A stretch of 64,000 nt of DNA from contig NZ_LN907827.1 in the NCBI RefSeq assembly GCF_001517405.1, forward strand, positions 1,928,587 through 1,992,586. The letters are read 5' to 3'. Shown here one piece after another: positions 41,871-50,012 of this stretch; the first letter of the stretch is position 1; every line of letters starts with the position of its first letter. A program made the translations under genes and the position numbers. Below the pieces are notes generated by a model that was not told the DNA's origin, searched no databases, and worked only from the letters and a program-made list of their open reading frames with translations. This DNA is from Duffyella gerundensis (GTDB lineage Bacteria > Pseudomonadota > Gammaproteobacteria > Enterobacterales > Enterobacteriaceae).

Positions 41871-41895
41871 AAAAAAGGGCCGCTTTTGCGGCCCT
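41871..41895. terminator. Bidirectional terminator between hydrolase and Rrf2 genes
   Basis: AGGGCCGC (41876-41883) and GCGGCCCT (41888-41895) around TTTT. On the minus strand the stem is followed by a run of six T; on the plus strand only GTTTG follows. Confidence 0.8.
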
Positions 41896-41913
41896 GTTTG
41901 CCCGTGTTGAGGG

Positions 41914-42393
41914 CTATTTTTTCTCGCTGCTCTGCTCGCAGATATCCGGTACGCGTAAGCAGCCGCTGGTATCACCTTTTTCCAGCTCAAGCAGCGCATC
42001 GGCGATTGTGCGTTTTTGCAGCACCTCCAGCGACGCCTGCTCCGCCTCTTCGGCGATCGCCTTGAAGTACCAGCAGGTATTGGCGCTCACCACGCAGCGC
42101 GCCTGAACATCCGGTCGCGACGCCCACAGCTTTTTGTCTTCAATCACCGAGCTGTAGATATCACGCAGGGTAATCTCATTAGCCGGACGACCCAGGTGAA
42201 TCGAACCGGTGCGGCCGAGCGTGGACACAATAATGCCGTCTCGGGTTAAAGGCACCATCAGCTTGCGGATCAAGCTGGGGTTGGCTTCAAGGCCGTAAGC
42301 GAGAATAGCGCTGGTAGAGCGTTTACCCATTTGCTCCGCCATCGCTACGCTTAAGACCATCTGCAAAGCTGTCGGGAAGCGGTAATCAAGCAT
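41914..42393 (-). CDS. Rrf2-family transcriptional regulator
   Basis: A 159-residue winged-helix protein: YRFPTALQMVLSVAMAEQMG, then IRKLMVPLTRDGIIVSTLGR and GSIHLGRPANEITLRDIYSS, the Rrf2 DNA-binding domain. The C-terminal part has Cys in QARCVVSANTCWYF and GDTSGCLRVPDIC, which could sense redox or metal, though the spacing is not the IscR/NsrR iron-sulfur pattern. It most resembles the YwnA-like branch. The ATG at 42393 with CAGGAAT upstream was chosen over a start 42 bases further out. It lies downstream of an MFS gene it might control. Confidence 0.87.
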   Translation of the reverse strand: MLDYRFPTALQMVLSVAMAEQMGKRSTSAILAYGLEANPSLIRKLMVPLTRDGIIVSTLGRTGSIHLGRPANEITLRDIYSSVIEDKKLWASRPDVQARCVVSANTCWYFKAIAEEAEQASLEVLQKRTIADALLELEKGDTSGCLRVPDICEQSSEKK

Positions 42394-42607
42394 TTGATAT
42401 TCCTGAGTAGCGGTGAATCTTATTCTTTTTCGCACCGGGGCTGTGAATGTTCATAGGCGATAAATATAACAAACACTGTTGCTTTTTAGAAGCTGGTCAG
42501 ATGTGCGGGGCACGTAATAACCATTTTGCCGACGCCGCCATGCTGGCTGAACGCCTGTTTTTCAGGCTCTCAGCGAATACAGCGTGACGTTGTCACCACG
42601 TCGGCAT

Positions 42608-43792
42608 TTATTGCGGCGAACGGCGTGTTACCAACACGTATCTCAACCCGAGCACTAACAGCACGTTGATCAAGGCCAGCAGGCATAACAGCCAGAGCGT
42701 GGTGCTGGCCCCTGCCCGATCGAAAACATAACCGCCAATCACCGGCGTCAGCGCCTGGCCGATCAGTGCCGGGCGGGCCATCCTTCCTACCACCAGCGCA
42801 TACTCCTCCGGCGGCACCATCGCCAGCGGCAACGTACCGCGCACAATCGCCCGCAGGCCATTGCCGGCACCGTAAAGCAGCATGCTGAGCAGCGCCATGC
42901 CGGGCCAGATCGCCAACACAATGATGCCAATGGCGACCAGCGCTACCGAGAAAAAGGCGGTCCAGATCGGGTGCCCGCGCCGAAAGGCGATGTCGACCAG
43001 ACGGGATCCAACCTGGCAAGGCCCAAGAATGGCGCTGATGCCCAGCGCGGCGGCCAGCGAATACCCGCTCGCCTGCAACAGCGTGATCAGCTGCAGCGAC
43101 ATCGCGGTCATGATCACCGATGCGAGGGTAAAAATGGCGCATAACAGCCAGAACAGCTGCGGAGCCAGCGAACTGCTGCGCGTTATGGTCGCCGGGCGAG
43201 CTGCCCGTTCTGCCGCCGACGTGGCAGGCAACGCGTAGAGATAGATGGGAATCACGCTAATCAACAACAGCAGCGCACAGAGATAGCAGGCGTCACGCCA
43301 GCCAAAAAGGTGAATCAAACCCGCCGTGCCCGGCCACACCAGCGAGGTGCAAAAGCCGGAGATCAGCGTAATGCCGGTAATCATGCTGCGCGCCTGGCCG
43401 CCGTAGAGCGTGCCTAAAACGGAAAACAGCGCGTCGTAGAGCCCCATCGCCATGCCAATGCCAATCACGCACCATGCCAGGAAAAACAGCGCATAGTGAT
43501 GAGCGAAACCCATCATCACCAGCCCCGCCGCCATCACTATGCCGCTGCCCGCCAGTAGTCGTCGTCCGTGGCCTGCGGCGATCAGCCGGCCAGTTAACGG
43601 CGCCAGCAGGCCCGAAATCAAAATGCTGATGGAGAGCGCACCGTAAACCCACTGCTGCGACCAGTGCGTTTCAGCGATAATCGGCCTGGCCATCACCGCC
43701 AGTAGATAAAACGATCCGCCCCATGACAGGATTTGTACCACGCCAAGCAGGAAAATTGGCATAAGGCCGGGCTTAACAGAGTGAACAGGCAC
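42608..43792 (-). CDS. MFS transporter
   Basis: A 394-residue, 12-helix carrier. LLGVVQILSWGGSFYLLAVM starts helix 1 and SGLLAPLTGRLIAAGHGRRL is the loop 2-3 motif; the central loop is rich in Arg and Ser (SAAERAARPATITRSSS). No substrate prediction is possible. The longest start is GTG at 43792; an ATG ten codons inside (43762) is equally plausible, since neither has a strong Shine-Dalgarno. Orientation and spacing suggest it precedes the Rrf2 gene on one strand, with 215 bp between, so not necessarily one operon. Confidence 0.85.
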   Translation of the reverse strand: MPVHSVKPGLMPIFLLGVVQILSWGGSFYLLAVMARPIIAETHWSQQWVYGALSISILISGLLAPLTGRLIAAGHGRRLLAGSGIVMAAGLVMMGFAHHYALFFLAWCVIGIGMAMGLYDALFSVLGTLYGGQARSMITGITLISGFCTSLVWPGTAGLIHLFGWRDACYLCALLLLISVIPIYLYALPATSAAERAARPATITRSSSLAPQLFWLLCAIFTLASVIMTAMSLQLITLLQASGYSLAAALGISAILGPCQVGSRLVDIAFRRGHPIWTAFFSVALVAIGIIVLAIWPGMALLSMLLYGAGNGLRAIVRGTLPLAMVPPEEYALVVGRMARPALIGQALTPVIGGYVFDRAGASTTLWLLCLLALINVLLVLGLRYVLVTRRSPQ

Positions 43793-44345
43793 TATCGCGA
43801 CTCTGGCTATAAAAGTAGAGCAGCAGAGTAATGCAACCCCGGCAGAGGGTAAACCCTGATTGACAGCAACGATATAATCTGATGGAAAACCAATTATAAG
43901 TTCAAATTATTTGAAAGAATTCAATTTATTTGTTTAGCGGAGGTAATGTGTATTCTGCAAAGGCGCTGAATGTGCTTTAATCAGCCCGTTCTGGTCAGAT
44001 CACTGGCTAATGCGCTTGACGTCAATAATAATCATTTTCACCTGAAAGCTCATTACAGCAGATCCGATTGGCAGATTAATCTGATATTCATGATTAATGG
44101 CCTTTTTGCAATTTATCCTAAAGAAGTATTTTTTCAAGAAGTTATGATACAGACATAACGCAAATCAGGATAAATAAAGCTATATTATCGCTGCGCTTAT
44201 AAATGAATATTTGAGGTATAAAGAGGTACGAGGCGCCTATTCTAATATTTTCAGCGCCACTAATTTTTAATAAAAAATTCTCGGCTATAGTTATTTGGCT
44301 TGATTGTCTTGATTTGACTTAACACAGCAAAAGAGGTGACCTTTC
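43793..44345. other. AT-rich intergenic stretch with one interrupted reading frame
   Basis: This 553-bp stretch is much richer in A/T than its surroundings. After GGAGGTA, an ATG at 43946 opens MCILQRR, stops at TGA 43967-43969, and the same frame reopens at once with ATG 43970 for 62 codons to 44158 (starting MCFNQPVLVRSLANALDVNN). I recognise no family. It may be a leader peptide, a broken gene or chance. No RNA gene is evident. Confidence 0.35.
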
Positions 44346-44603
44346 ATGGGTAAATATTATTACGTCAACAAAAATTCTGGATATAACGACAACCACGTCG
44401 TCCACGCATCAGGCTGTTCGTGGCTGCCAAAAATTAGCCAGCGCCAGTTTTTAGGCACCTTCTATTCCGTGAACGCCGCCCTGCAACAGGCACGGAAATT
44501 TTATCAGGGCGCCATGGCCTGCGATGAATGCTGCCCGATCATGGTAAAAAAAAGCCTGCCAACTCAGAATAAATCGGCCCTGAACATGATGGCGAAATTC
44601 TGA
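44346..44603 (+). CDS. Small cysteine-containing protein of unknown function
   Basis: An 85-residue protein with GAGGTGA eight bases before its ATG. It starts MGKYYYVNKNSGYNDNHVVH. A possible metal site is formed by H-x-x-x-C in VHASGCSWLP plus a later cluster in MACDECCPIM (C-x-x-C-C). Between them GTFYSVNAALQQARKFY looks helical. This histidine/cysteine layout suggests a small zinc-binding or ribbon-type domain. I do not recognise the family. It lies after the AT-rich stretch and ends before a GC-rich hairpin. Confidence 0.7.
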   Translation: MGKYYYVNKNSGYNDNHVVHASGCSWLPKISQRQFLGTFYSVNAALQQARKFYQGAMACDECCPIMVKKSLPTQNKSALNMMAKF

Positions 44604-44661
44604 TAACGCTGTCGCTCACGCCATTACGCGTAATACCCAGGCGCAAGAAGCGCAGCTAAAA

Positions 44662-44687
44662 ATGCGCCGGACCCCTCTCCGGCGCAT
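44662..44687 (+). terminator. Hairpin terminator after the small cysteine protein gene
   Basis: ATGCGCCGG (44662-44670) and CCGGCGCAT (44679-44687) form a nine-base-pair stem with an eight-base loop; CAGCTTT follows. The remaining sequence to sotB contains a smaller hairpin, GACGGA/TCCGTC, just upstream of the start region. Confidence 0.6.
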
Positions 44688-44859
44688 CAGCTTTACGCCA
44701 CAGACCGCAAAATCTCACCTTTTTTTCGGTCCGCTGTTTTACTTTTCTGCCTGATAGACCACAATAAGCTCATTCAAAATTGTGACGGACATCACTTTCC
44801 GTCCGGTGGGTTTTCGCGTCGGCGAAAGGTCTATCTTCTCTTATAAGTTATTGAACGCC

Positions 44860-46044
44860 ATGCAAACATCTACTGTTTCTCGTAAAAAGGCCTGGGTGCG
44901 CGTTGTGCTGCTCGCCGTGGCTGCCTTTGTCTTTAATACCACCGAATTTGCACCGGTTGGTTTGCTCTCGGATATCGCCGACAGTTTTGCCATGAAAACC
45001 GCTGACGTTGGCATCATGCTGACCATTTATGCCTGGGTTGTGGCGCTGATGTCACTGCCGCTGATGCTGGCAACGCGCAACGTTGAGCGACGACTGCTGC
45101 TGGCGCTGCTGTTTATCCTGTTTGTGGCCAGCCATCTGTTATCGACCTTTGCATGGAGCTTTGCTTCGCTGGTGGTCTCTCGCATTGGGATTGCGCTGTC
45201 GCATGCGGTGTTCTGGTCGATTACCGCCTCGCTGGCTATTCGCGTGGCGCCTGCGGGCAAAAAAACCCAGGCGCTGAGCATGCTGGCCACCGGCACCGCG
45301 CTGGCGATGGTGCTTGGCGTCCCGATTGGTCGTATTGTCGGCCAGGCGCTGGGCTGGCGCACCACCTTTGGCATGATTGGGCTGTCCGCGCTGGTGTTAA
45401 TGCTGATGCTGCTTAAGCTGCTGCCGAAGTTGCCAAGCGAGCACACCGGCTCCCTGAGCAGCGTGCCGATGCTGTTTCGCCGACCGGCGCTGGTTAGCCT
45501 GTATGTCCTGGTGACGCTGGTGGTTACTGCGCATTACACCGCCTACAGCTATATCGAACCCTTTATGGAAAGCGTGGCGGATCAGGGCGCGAATTTCACC
45601 ACCCTGCTGCTGCTGGTGTTTGGCTCCGCCGGGATTCTGGGCAGCATCATTTTCAGCACGCTGGGCAATAAGTTCCCGTCTGCACTGCTGATCAGCGCCA
45701 TTGCGCTGGTGGTGCTGTGCATGGGCTTGCTGTTTTTTGCCGCCACGCACCCGGGTGCGATCATGACGTTGTGCGTGATTTGGGGCATGGCGATGATGAT
45801 GATTGGCCTGGCGATGCAGGTGCGGGTACTGTCACTGGCGCCGGATGCAACCGATGTGGCGATGTCGCTGTTTTCCGGCATCTATAACATCGGCATTGGC
45901 GCCGGTGCGTTGATCGGTAATCAGGTCAGTATTCATCTGGCGATGGCAGATGTGGGAAATATTGGCGCGATGCTGGGACTGGTGGGCTTGCTGTGGTGTG
46001 TGTGGATTTTCCGGCGCTATCCGCAACTGCGAACCAACGGATAA
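44860..46044 (+). CDS. sotB: Sugar efflux transporter SotB
   Basis: A 394-residue, 12-helix MFS exporter that matches E. coli SotB (YdeA) from recalled sequence along its length: [70 protein letters not shown] and [19 protein letters not shown]. SotB exports arabinose and IPTG-like sugars, limiting toxic accumulation. The ATG at 44860 gives the usual N-terminus ([15 protein letters not shown]); the longer in-frame reading from 44782 is not conserved. Confidence 0.93.
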   Translation: MQTSTVSRKKAWVRVVLLAVAAFVFNTTEFAPVGLLSDIADSFAMKTADVGIMLTIYAWVVALMSLPLMLATRNVERRLLLALLFILFVASHLLSTFAWSFASLVVSRIGIALSHAVFWSITASLAIRVAPAGKKTQALSMLATGTALAMVLGVPIGRIVGQALGWRTTFGMIGLSALVLMLMLLKLLPKLPSEHTGSLSSVPMLFRRPALVSLYVLVTLVVTAHYTAYSYIEPFMESVADQGANFTTLLLLVFGSAGILGSIIFSTLGNKFPSALLISAIALVVLCMGLLFFAATHPGAIMTLCVIWGMAMMMIGLAMQVRVLSLAPDATDVAMSLFSGIYNIGIGAGALIGNQVSIHLAMADVGNIGAMLGLVGLLWCVWIFRRYPQLRTNG

Positions 46045-46051
46045 ATGAAGC

Positions 46052-46074
46052 AGGCTGGCAGGCGCCAGCCTTTG
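46052..46074. terminator. Terminator between sotB and the bhsA-like gene
   Basis: AGGCTGGC and GCCAGCCT with a short loop form a strong stem; TTTGCTTT follows on the plus strand. Convergent genes on both sides could share it. Confidence 0.75.
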
Positions 46075-46083
46075 CTTTCAATC

Positions 46084-46338
46084 TTAATTATAAACGGTTG
46101 CCGTGCCATACAGACTGCTGCTGCCAGAGGTCGAAATCATGCGGTAGGATTTGGCTCCTGCCGCGTTGGCCTTTCCCGATAGCTGGCTCTCCAGCGACAT
46201 CAAAGACGTACTGCCGGTGGCATTGACCGCGATAACCTGCGGCCGCTGCGCCTCGTTGAGTGTACCCTGCTGCGCTGCGAAGCCGGTTAGCGGTGATATG
46301 CCAAATGCAACCAGTGCCACTACCAGAATGCTTTTCAT
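46084..46338 (-). CDS. DUF1471 (BhsA/McbA-family) periplasmic protein, bhsA paralogue
   Basis: An 84-residue secreted protein: signal MKSILVVALVAFGISPLTGF cleaved near FAA-QQ, then a DUF1471 domain with VIAVNATGSTSLMSLESQLS, AAGAKSYRMISTSGS and the terminal LYGTATVYN. It is a diverged duplicate of the gene just upstream (46371), 32 bp away and probably co-transcribed. Family proteins are stress-induced outer-membrane or biofilm modulators. The ATG at 46338 was preferred because the signal peptide starts there. Confidence 0.87.
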   Translation of the reverse strand: MKSILVVALVAFGISPLTGFAAQQGTLNEAQRPQVIAVNATGSTSLMSLESQLSGKANAAGAKSYRMISTSGSSSLYGTATVYN

Positions 46339-46370
46339 GATCGCCTCTCGCGTTTCATTCAACTCGTCGA

Positions 46371-46628
46371 TTACTGATAAATGACTGCGGTGCCGTGCAG
46401 GTTGTTCTGGCCGCTGGTAGAAGTAATACGGAACGATTTTGCGCCCGCTTCTTCCGCTTTGGCATTCAGTTGTGCTTCCAGCGAGCCCAGGTTGGCGCCG
46501 CCCTGTGCGGAAATGGTACCGATAGCCTGCTGCTGAGCCGGTTCCTGGGTCACCACATCAGCGGCAAAAGCACCAAATGAAGCGGCAGACAAAGCGATAG
46601 TAGCAAGGATCATTTTTACGTTTTTCAT
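46371..46628 (-). CDS. bhsA: BhsA, stress- and copper-responsive outer membrane DUF1471 protein
   Basis: An 85-residue protein close to E. coli BhsA (YcfR/ComC) from recalled sequence: MKNVK start, GTISAQGGANLGSLEAQLNA, AEEAGAKSFRITSTSGQ and NLHGTAVIY. The signal peptide ends at AFA-AD. E. coli BhsA is induced by many stresses and lowers copper permeability of the outer membrane. As in E. coli, a ComR-type TetR repressor is encoded divergently (46930). Two near-identical 19-bp elements lie in the intergenic region. Confidence 0.92.
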   Translation of the reverse strand: MKNVKMILATIALSAASFGAFAADVVTQEPAQQQAIGTISAQGGANLGSLEAQLNAKAEEAGAKSFRITSTSGQNNLHGTAVIYQ

Positions 46629-46736
46629 GGTCGTCTCTCTTTAATTTTTCAGGGTTATCAGGTTGCCGTCGTTATTAACTTAACGATCGATAACTAAATG
46701 ATAGGCCTCTCCCCCCTCTGTCGTCAATATTATTTT

Positions 46737-46755
46737 TTAATGACCGTTAATTTAA
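46737..46755. promoter_or_regulatory. 19-bp element 1 in the bhsA-comR region, ComR operator candidate
   Basis: TTAATGACCGTTAATTTAA recurs 143 bp away with 17 of 19 identities in the same orientation. It lies 109 bp upstream of bhsA. Binding by ComR is inferred from the bhsA-comR arrangement. Confidence 0.6.
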
Positions 46756-46879
46756 TAAAACCCTTATACGACAAGGCCTGTAGGGCCGATCTCATCACCA
46801 AACCCCGGCAGCTTAACCCCCACAGAGCACAAAGCGTCAAAGCCAGCTGACGCGGCAGCGGTTGCTCTTGATTAATTTA

Positions 46880-46898
46880 TTAATGAACGGTAATTTAA
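46880..46898. promoter_or_regulatory. 19-bp element 2 in the bhsA-comR region, ComR operator candidate
   Basis: TTAATGAACGGTAATTTAA is the partner of element 1 and ends 32 bp before the comR start, a position suited to autoregulation. AT-rich flanks extend the similarity (TTTATTAATGA, TTTAATT). Confidence 0.6.
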
Positions 46899-46929
46899 TT
46901 GGACACTCCATCCAGCCAAATGAGGATCT

Positions 46930-47586
46930 ATGAGCGTTACGCAGGAAACAAAAGTAAAAAAAGGGCGCGGTCGCCCCAAACTTTTTGACCGCGAACAGGC
47001 TCTGGATCGCGCACTGGAACTGTTTTGGGCGCACGGGTATGAAGCCACTTCGCTGGCCGATTTGGTCGCCGCGACCGGGGCAAAAGCCCCGACGCTCTAC
47101 GCCGAGTTTGAAAATAAAGAGGGATTGTTCCGTGCGGTGATGGAGCGCTATGTGGAGATGTTCTCAGCCCAGCGTAATGCCACCCTGCAATGCAAAGAGA
47201 GCGGCGTTGCCACCGGTATCGAAAACTATTTTCGCTCCACCGCGGCCTGCTTTACCGATCGTGATAAGCCTGCGGGCTGCTTCTTTATCTGTACATCGAC
47301 GGCGCTGTCGGCCGATTCAGAAGAGATTGCTGACATGCTGCGTAAAAAGCACCGCAGTCAGGAAGCGACGCTGAACGCCTTTTTACAGGAGCGTAAAGCG
47401 TTGGGCGAACTGGCCGAAGCCACGGACACCGCGGCGCTGTCGCGCTATTTGACCTGCGTGTTGCAGGGGATGTCGGTGCGCGCACGGGAAGGTGCCGATC
47501 GGGCTGAACTCGACGGCATTGTCGATACCCTGATGCAGCTGTGGCCGATGTTGTCCGGCGTGTGCCGTCAAAAAACGGGCCGCTAA
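46930..47586 (+). CDS. comR: TetR-family repressor ComR
   Basis: A 218-residue TetR regulator. Residues 13-65 are the DNA-binding domain (GRGRPKLFDREQALDRALEL, GYEATSLADLVAATGAKAPT). The region LYAEFENKEGLFRAVMERYV and the C-terminal PAGCFF, SVRAREGADR resemble E. coli ComR (YcfQ) from recalled sequence; Cys residues (87, 106, 117, 121, 174) are available for Cu binding. ComR represses bhsA and is relieved by copper in E. coli. The TAA stop lies inside the loop of a terminator hairpin. Confidence 0.88.
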   Translation: MSVTQETKVKKGRGRPKLFDREQALDRALELFWAHGYEATSLADLVAATGAKAPTLYAEFENKEGLFRAVMERYVEMFSAQRNATLQCKESGVATGIENYFRSTAACFTDRDKPAGCFFICTSTALSADSEEIADMLRKKHRSQEATLNAFLQERKALGELAEATDTAALSRYLTCVLQGMSVRAREGADRAELDGIVDTLMQLWPMLSGVCRQKTGR

Positions 47587-47595
47587 GCGGCCCGT
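47570..47595 (-). terminator. Terminator of the rhaBADM operon, overlapping the comR stop
   Basis: ACGGGCCGC (47575-47583) and GCGGCCCGT (47587-47595) are perfect complements, and the three-base loop is the comR TAA. On the minus strand six T follow, making this the rhaM end. In the plus direction GGGTTTATT follows. Confidence 0.85.
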
Positions 47596-47599
47596 GGGT

Positions 47600-47914
47600 T
47601 TATTCCAGCCAGAACACCGGCTTTAACTCATGACTGACCGGGCTGTTATCGGCATTGCACACCATCAACTCTCGCATCGATGCCCACCAGCGCTGGCACA
47701 CGTCGGTTTCGGCAACCGCCTGCCAGCGCGCCTCTGACTCAATCTCTACGCTGGCAAACAGCAGGCTGCGCTCGACGTCGAGATAGATAGCGTACTGGTG
47801 CGCGCCATGCGCCTTCAGCGTCTCCGCCAGCTCAGGCCAGATCGGCGAATGACGCCGCTGATATTCAGCATGGCAGTGCGGAAACACCTCCATGACAAAG
47901 GCTTTACGCACCAT
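47600..47914 (-). CDS. rhaM: L-rhamnose mutarotase
   Basis: A 104-residue enzyme that interconverts alpha- and beta-L-rhamnose, speeding supply of the anomer used by RhaA. It matches E. coli YiiL/RhaM from recalled sequence: [68 protein letters not shown] and DNSPVSHEL. The active-site His and Tyr (AEYQRRH) are present. Its start overlaps the rhaD stop by 11 bases, making it the fourth gene of the rhaBADM operon, not a separate unit. Confidence 0.95.
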   Translation of the reverse strand: MVRKAFVMEVFPHCHAEYQRRHSPIWPELAETLKAHGAHQYAIYLDVERSLLFASVEIESEARWQAVAETDVCQRWWASMRELMVCNADNSPVSHELKPVFWLE

Positions 47915-48746
47915 GTGCCGGCCCTACGTCCAGCGCCGCCTGCCAGGGCTTGACGTTAAAGCGTTCGCCCAGCGCAATCAGCTCGTCGGTAGTAATGCCC
48001 TGACGCATGCCGCCCATCGACAGCACTTTGACCACCACTTCCGAGGCTTTTTCAGCGGTATCAATCAGGCCAAACGCCTCATCCAGCGTTGGTCCGGTAC
48101 CAAAAATGCCGTGGAATGGCCACATCACCAGCGTATGCGATCGCATCTGCTCGGCGGTTTTAGCGCCGATACCATCGGTGCCCGGCACCATCCACGGCAG
48201 AATGCCAACGCCATCGGGGAAGACCACCAGACACTCGGTGCTGCCTTCCCATAACAGGCGGGTAAAGCGGGCAGCATCCAGCTCAACCACATAGCTCAGC
48301 GCCATAAAGTTGGTGGCATGGCAATGCATGATGACGCGATCCTGGCCATTGGTAACCGCTTTGCGCACGCAGTGTGACTGAAAATGCGAGGCGAGCTCCG
48401 AGGTCGGCACGCCGCCGTTGCTCAGCCCCCAGTGCACTTTGCAGGAGAGCCCTTTGTCGTCAACCTGCAGCAGCGCCAGACTGTCAGCGGGATCCAGCTG
48501 CACGTTGCGGAAAAATTTGCCAGAGCCGGTGACCAGAAACCAGTCGTTGGCCAGCGCAGGCGCAGGCTGACTCAGTTCAATACAGCGCGGTTCCGCGTAA
48601 AAATCCGCGGCCCACGGCTGCACTTCTTCTGCCGTCAGGCGCAGGCTGACGTTGCCGCCATTGCGTTCGTCCCAGCCTTTGAGCCACATATCACTGGTAG
48701 CTTTGACCATGCCCTGCACAAAAGGCGAAGTTAGTATGCTTTGCAT
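47904..48746 (-). CDS. rhaD: Rhamnulose-1-phosphate aldolase
   Basis: A 280-residue zinc-dependent class II (fuculose-type) aldolase that cleaves L-rhamnulose 1-phosphate to dihydroxyacetone phosphate and L-lactaldehyde. Zinc ligands are in [12 protein letters not shown], with a further His near the C-terminal half; [13 protein letters not shown] and [12 protein letters not shown] contain the phosphate-binding residues. AAGGAT precedes the ATG; rhaA ends 10 bp upstream. The lactaldehyde is oxidised by AldA encoded 6 kb away. Confidence 0.96.
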   Translation of the reverse strand: MQSILTSPFVQGMVKATSDMWLKGWDERNGGNVSLRLTAEEVQPWAADFYAEPRCIELSQPAPALANDWFLVTGSGKFFRNVQLDPADSLALLQVDDKGLSCKVHWGLSNGGVPTSELASHFQSHCVRKAVTNGQDRVIMHCHATNFMALSYVVELDAARFTRLLWEGSTECLVVFPDGVGILPWMVPGTDGIGAKTAEQMRSHTLVMWPFHGIFGTGPTLDEAFGLIDTAEKASEVVVKVLSMGGMRQGITTDELIALGERFNVKPWQAALDVGPAHGA

Positions 48747-48755
48747 CGATAATCC

Positions 48756-50012
48756 TTAACGTTGAGACAGAATCTGTTGTTCGTAATCACGGACCTTGGT
48801 TAACCAACTGGCATCCGCTGGCACGTCGTGGCGCAGGCACCAGGCTTCCCACACCGCCTGCCACGGCAGCGATTTTTGCTCTTCCAGCAGCGCTAAACGG
48901 CTGGTGAAGTCGCCCTGCACTTCCAGCTGACGCAGCTGGGCGGTCGGCTCCAGCAGCGCGCGCAGCAGCGCTTTTTTGGCGTTGCGCGTGCCGATAACCC
49001 AGGCAGCAATGCGGTTGATCGAGGCGTCAAAGAAGTCGAGTCCGATGTGCACTTTGTCAAACAGCTGCTGACGCACAATCTCGCTGGCAATCGCCTGCGT
49101 TTCATCATCCAGAATCACCACGTGATCGCTGTCCCAGCGCACCGGACGGCTGACGTGCAACAGCAGGCGCGGCACATAGAGCATGGCGGTGGAAATTTTG
49201 TCAGAGATGGTTTCCGTGGGATGGAAATGCCCGGCATCCAGCGTCAGCGCGGTCTGGCGACTGGTGGCGTAACCGAAATAGAACTCGTTGGAGCCGACGG
49301 TGTAACTTTCGGCGCCGATGCCAAACAGTTTGCTCTCCACCGCATCAATGTGGTGCTGCGGGTTAAGCTTCTCGCTGATGATCTCATCCAGTGCCGCCAG
49401 CAGGCGCTGACGCGGCGCCATCCGGTCTACCGTCAGATCTTTCATGCCGTCCGGCACCCAGATATTCATCACCGATGGCGTACCGAGCTGCTCGCCAAAG
49501 TAAGCAGAAATTTTGCGGCTCGCCTTGCAGTGATCGATCCAAAACTGACGAATGGCATCGTCGGCGTGCGCCAGCGTAAAGCCGTCGGCGCTCAGCGGAT
49601 GCGAGAAGCAGGTTGGGTTGAAATCGAGGCCAATTTGATGCTGTTTCGCCCAGCTGACCCAGCGGCTGAAATGCTCGGGTTTGATGGCATCACGATCTAC
49701 TGGCTCATCGCTGTCCAGATAGATGGCATGCAGGTTCAGCCGCTTGGCTCCTGGAATCAGCGACATCGCCATATCGAGATCGGCGCGCAGCTCTTCCGCG
49801 CTACGGGCCCTGCCCGGATAGTTGCCGGTGGCCTGAATGCCGCCGGTCAGCGTGCCTTGAGGATTTTCAAAACCACGCACGTCATCGCCCTGCCAGCAGT
49901 GCATGGAAACAGGAAGGGTATCAAGCTGCTGCATCGCTGCTTCGACATCGACGCCAATGGCGGCAAAGCGCTGCTTCGCCAGATCAAAAGCCTGCTCAAT
50001 AAGCCGTGTCAT
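48756..50012 (-). CDS. rhaA: L-rhamnose isomerase
   Basis: A 418-residue TIM-barrel metalloenzyme (E. coli RhaA is 419) that converts L-rhamnose to L-rhamnulose. Recognised segments are [66 protein letters not shown] and [17 protein letters not shown], with the metal-binding Asp and His. The ATG at 50012 overlaps the rhaB TGA by four bases and has AAGGAA upstream; an in-frame TTG two codons out is less likely. Confidence 0.96.
   Translation of the reverse strand: MTRLIEQAFDLAKQRFAAIGVDVEAAMQQLDTLPVSMHCWQGDDVRGFENPQGTLTGGIQATGNYPGRARSAEELRADLDMAMSLIPGAKRLNLHAIYLDSDEPVDRDAIKPEHFSRWVSWAKQHQIGLDFNPTCFSHPLSADGFTLAHADDAIRQFWIDHCKASRKISAYFGEQLGTPSVMNIWVPDGMKDLTVDRMAPRQRLLAALDEIISEKLNPQHHIDAVESKLFGIGAESYTVGSNEFYFGYATSRQTALTLDAGHFHPTETISDKISTAMLYVPRLLLHVSRPVRWDSDHVVILDDETQAIASEIVRQQLFDKVHIGLDFFDASINRIAAWVIGTRNAKKALLRALLEPTAQLRQLEVQGDFTSRLALLEEQKSLPWQAVWEAWCLRHDVPADASWLTKVRDYEQQILSQR

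Noticed and set aside
43970..44158. 62-codon ORF in the AT-rich stretch as a separate gene
   Set aside because: It has no good ribosome binding site of its own and opens right after a stop in the same frame; kept only as an observation on the region.
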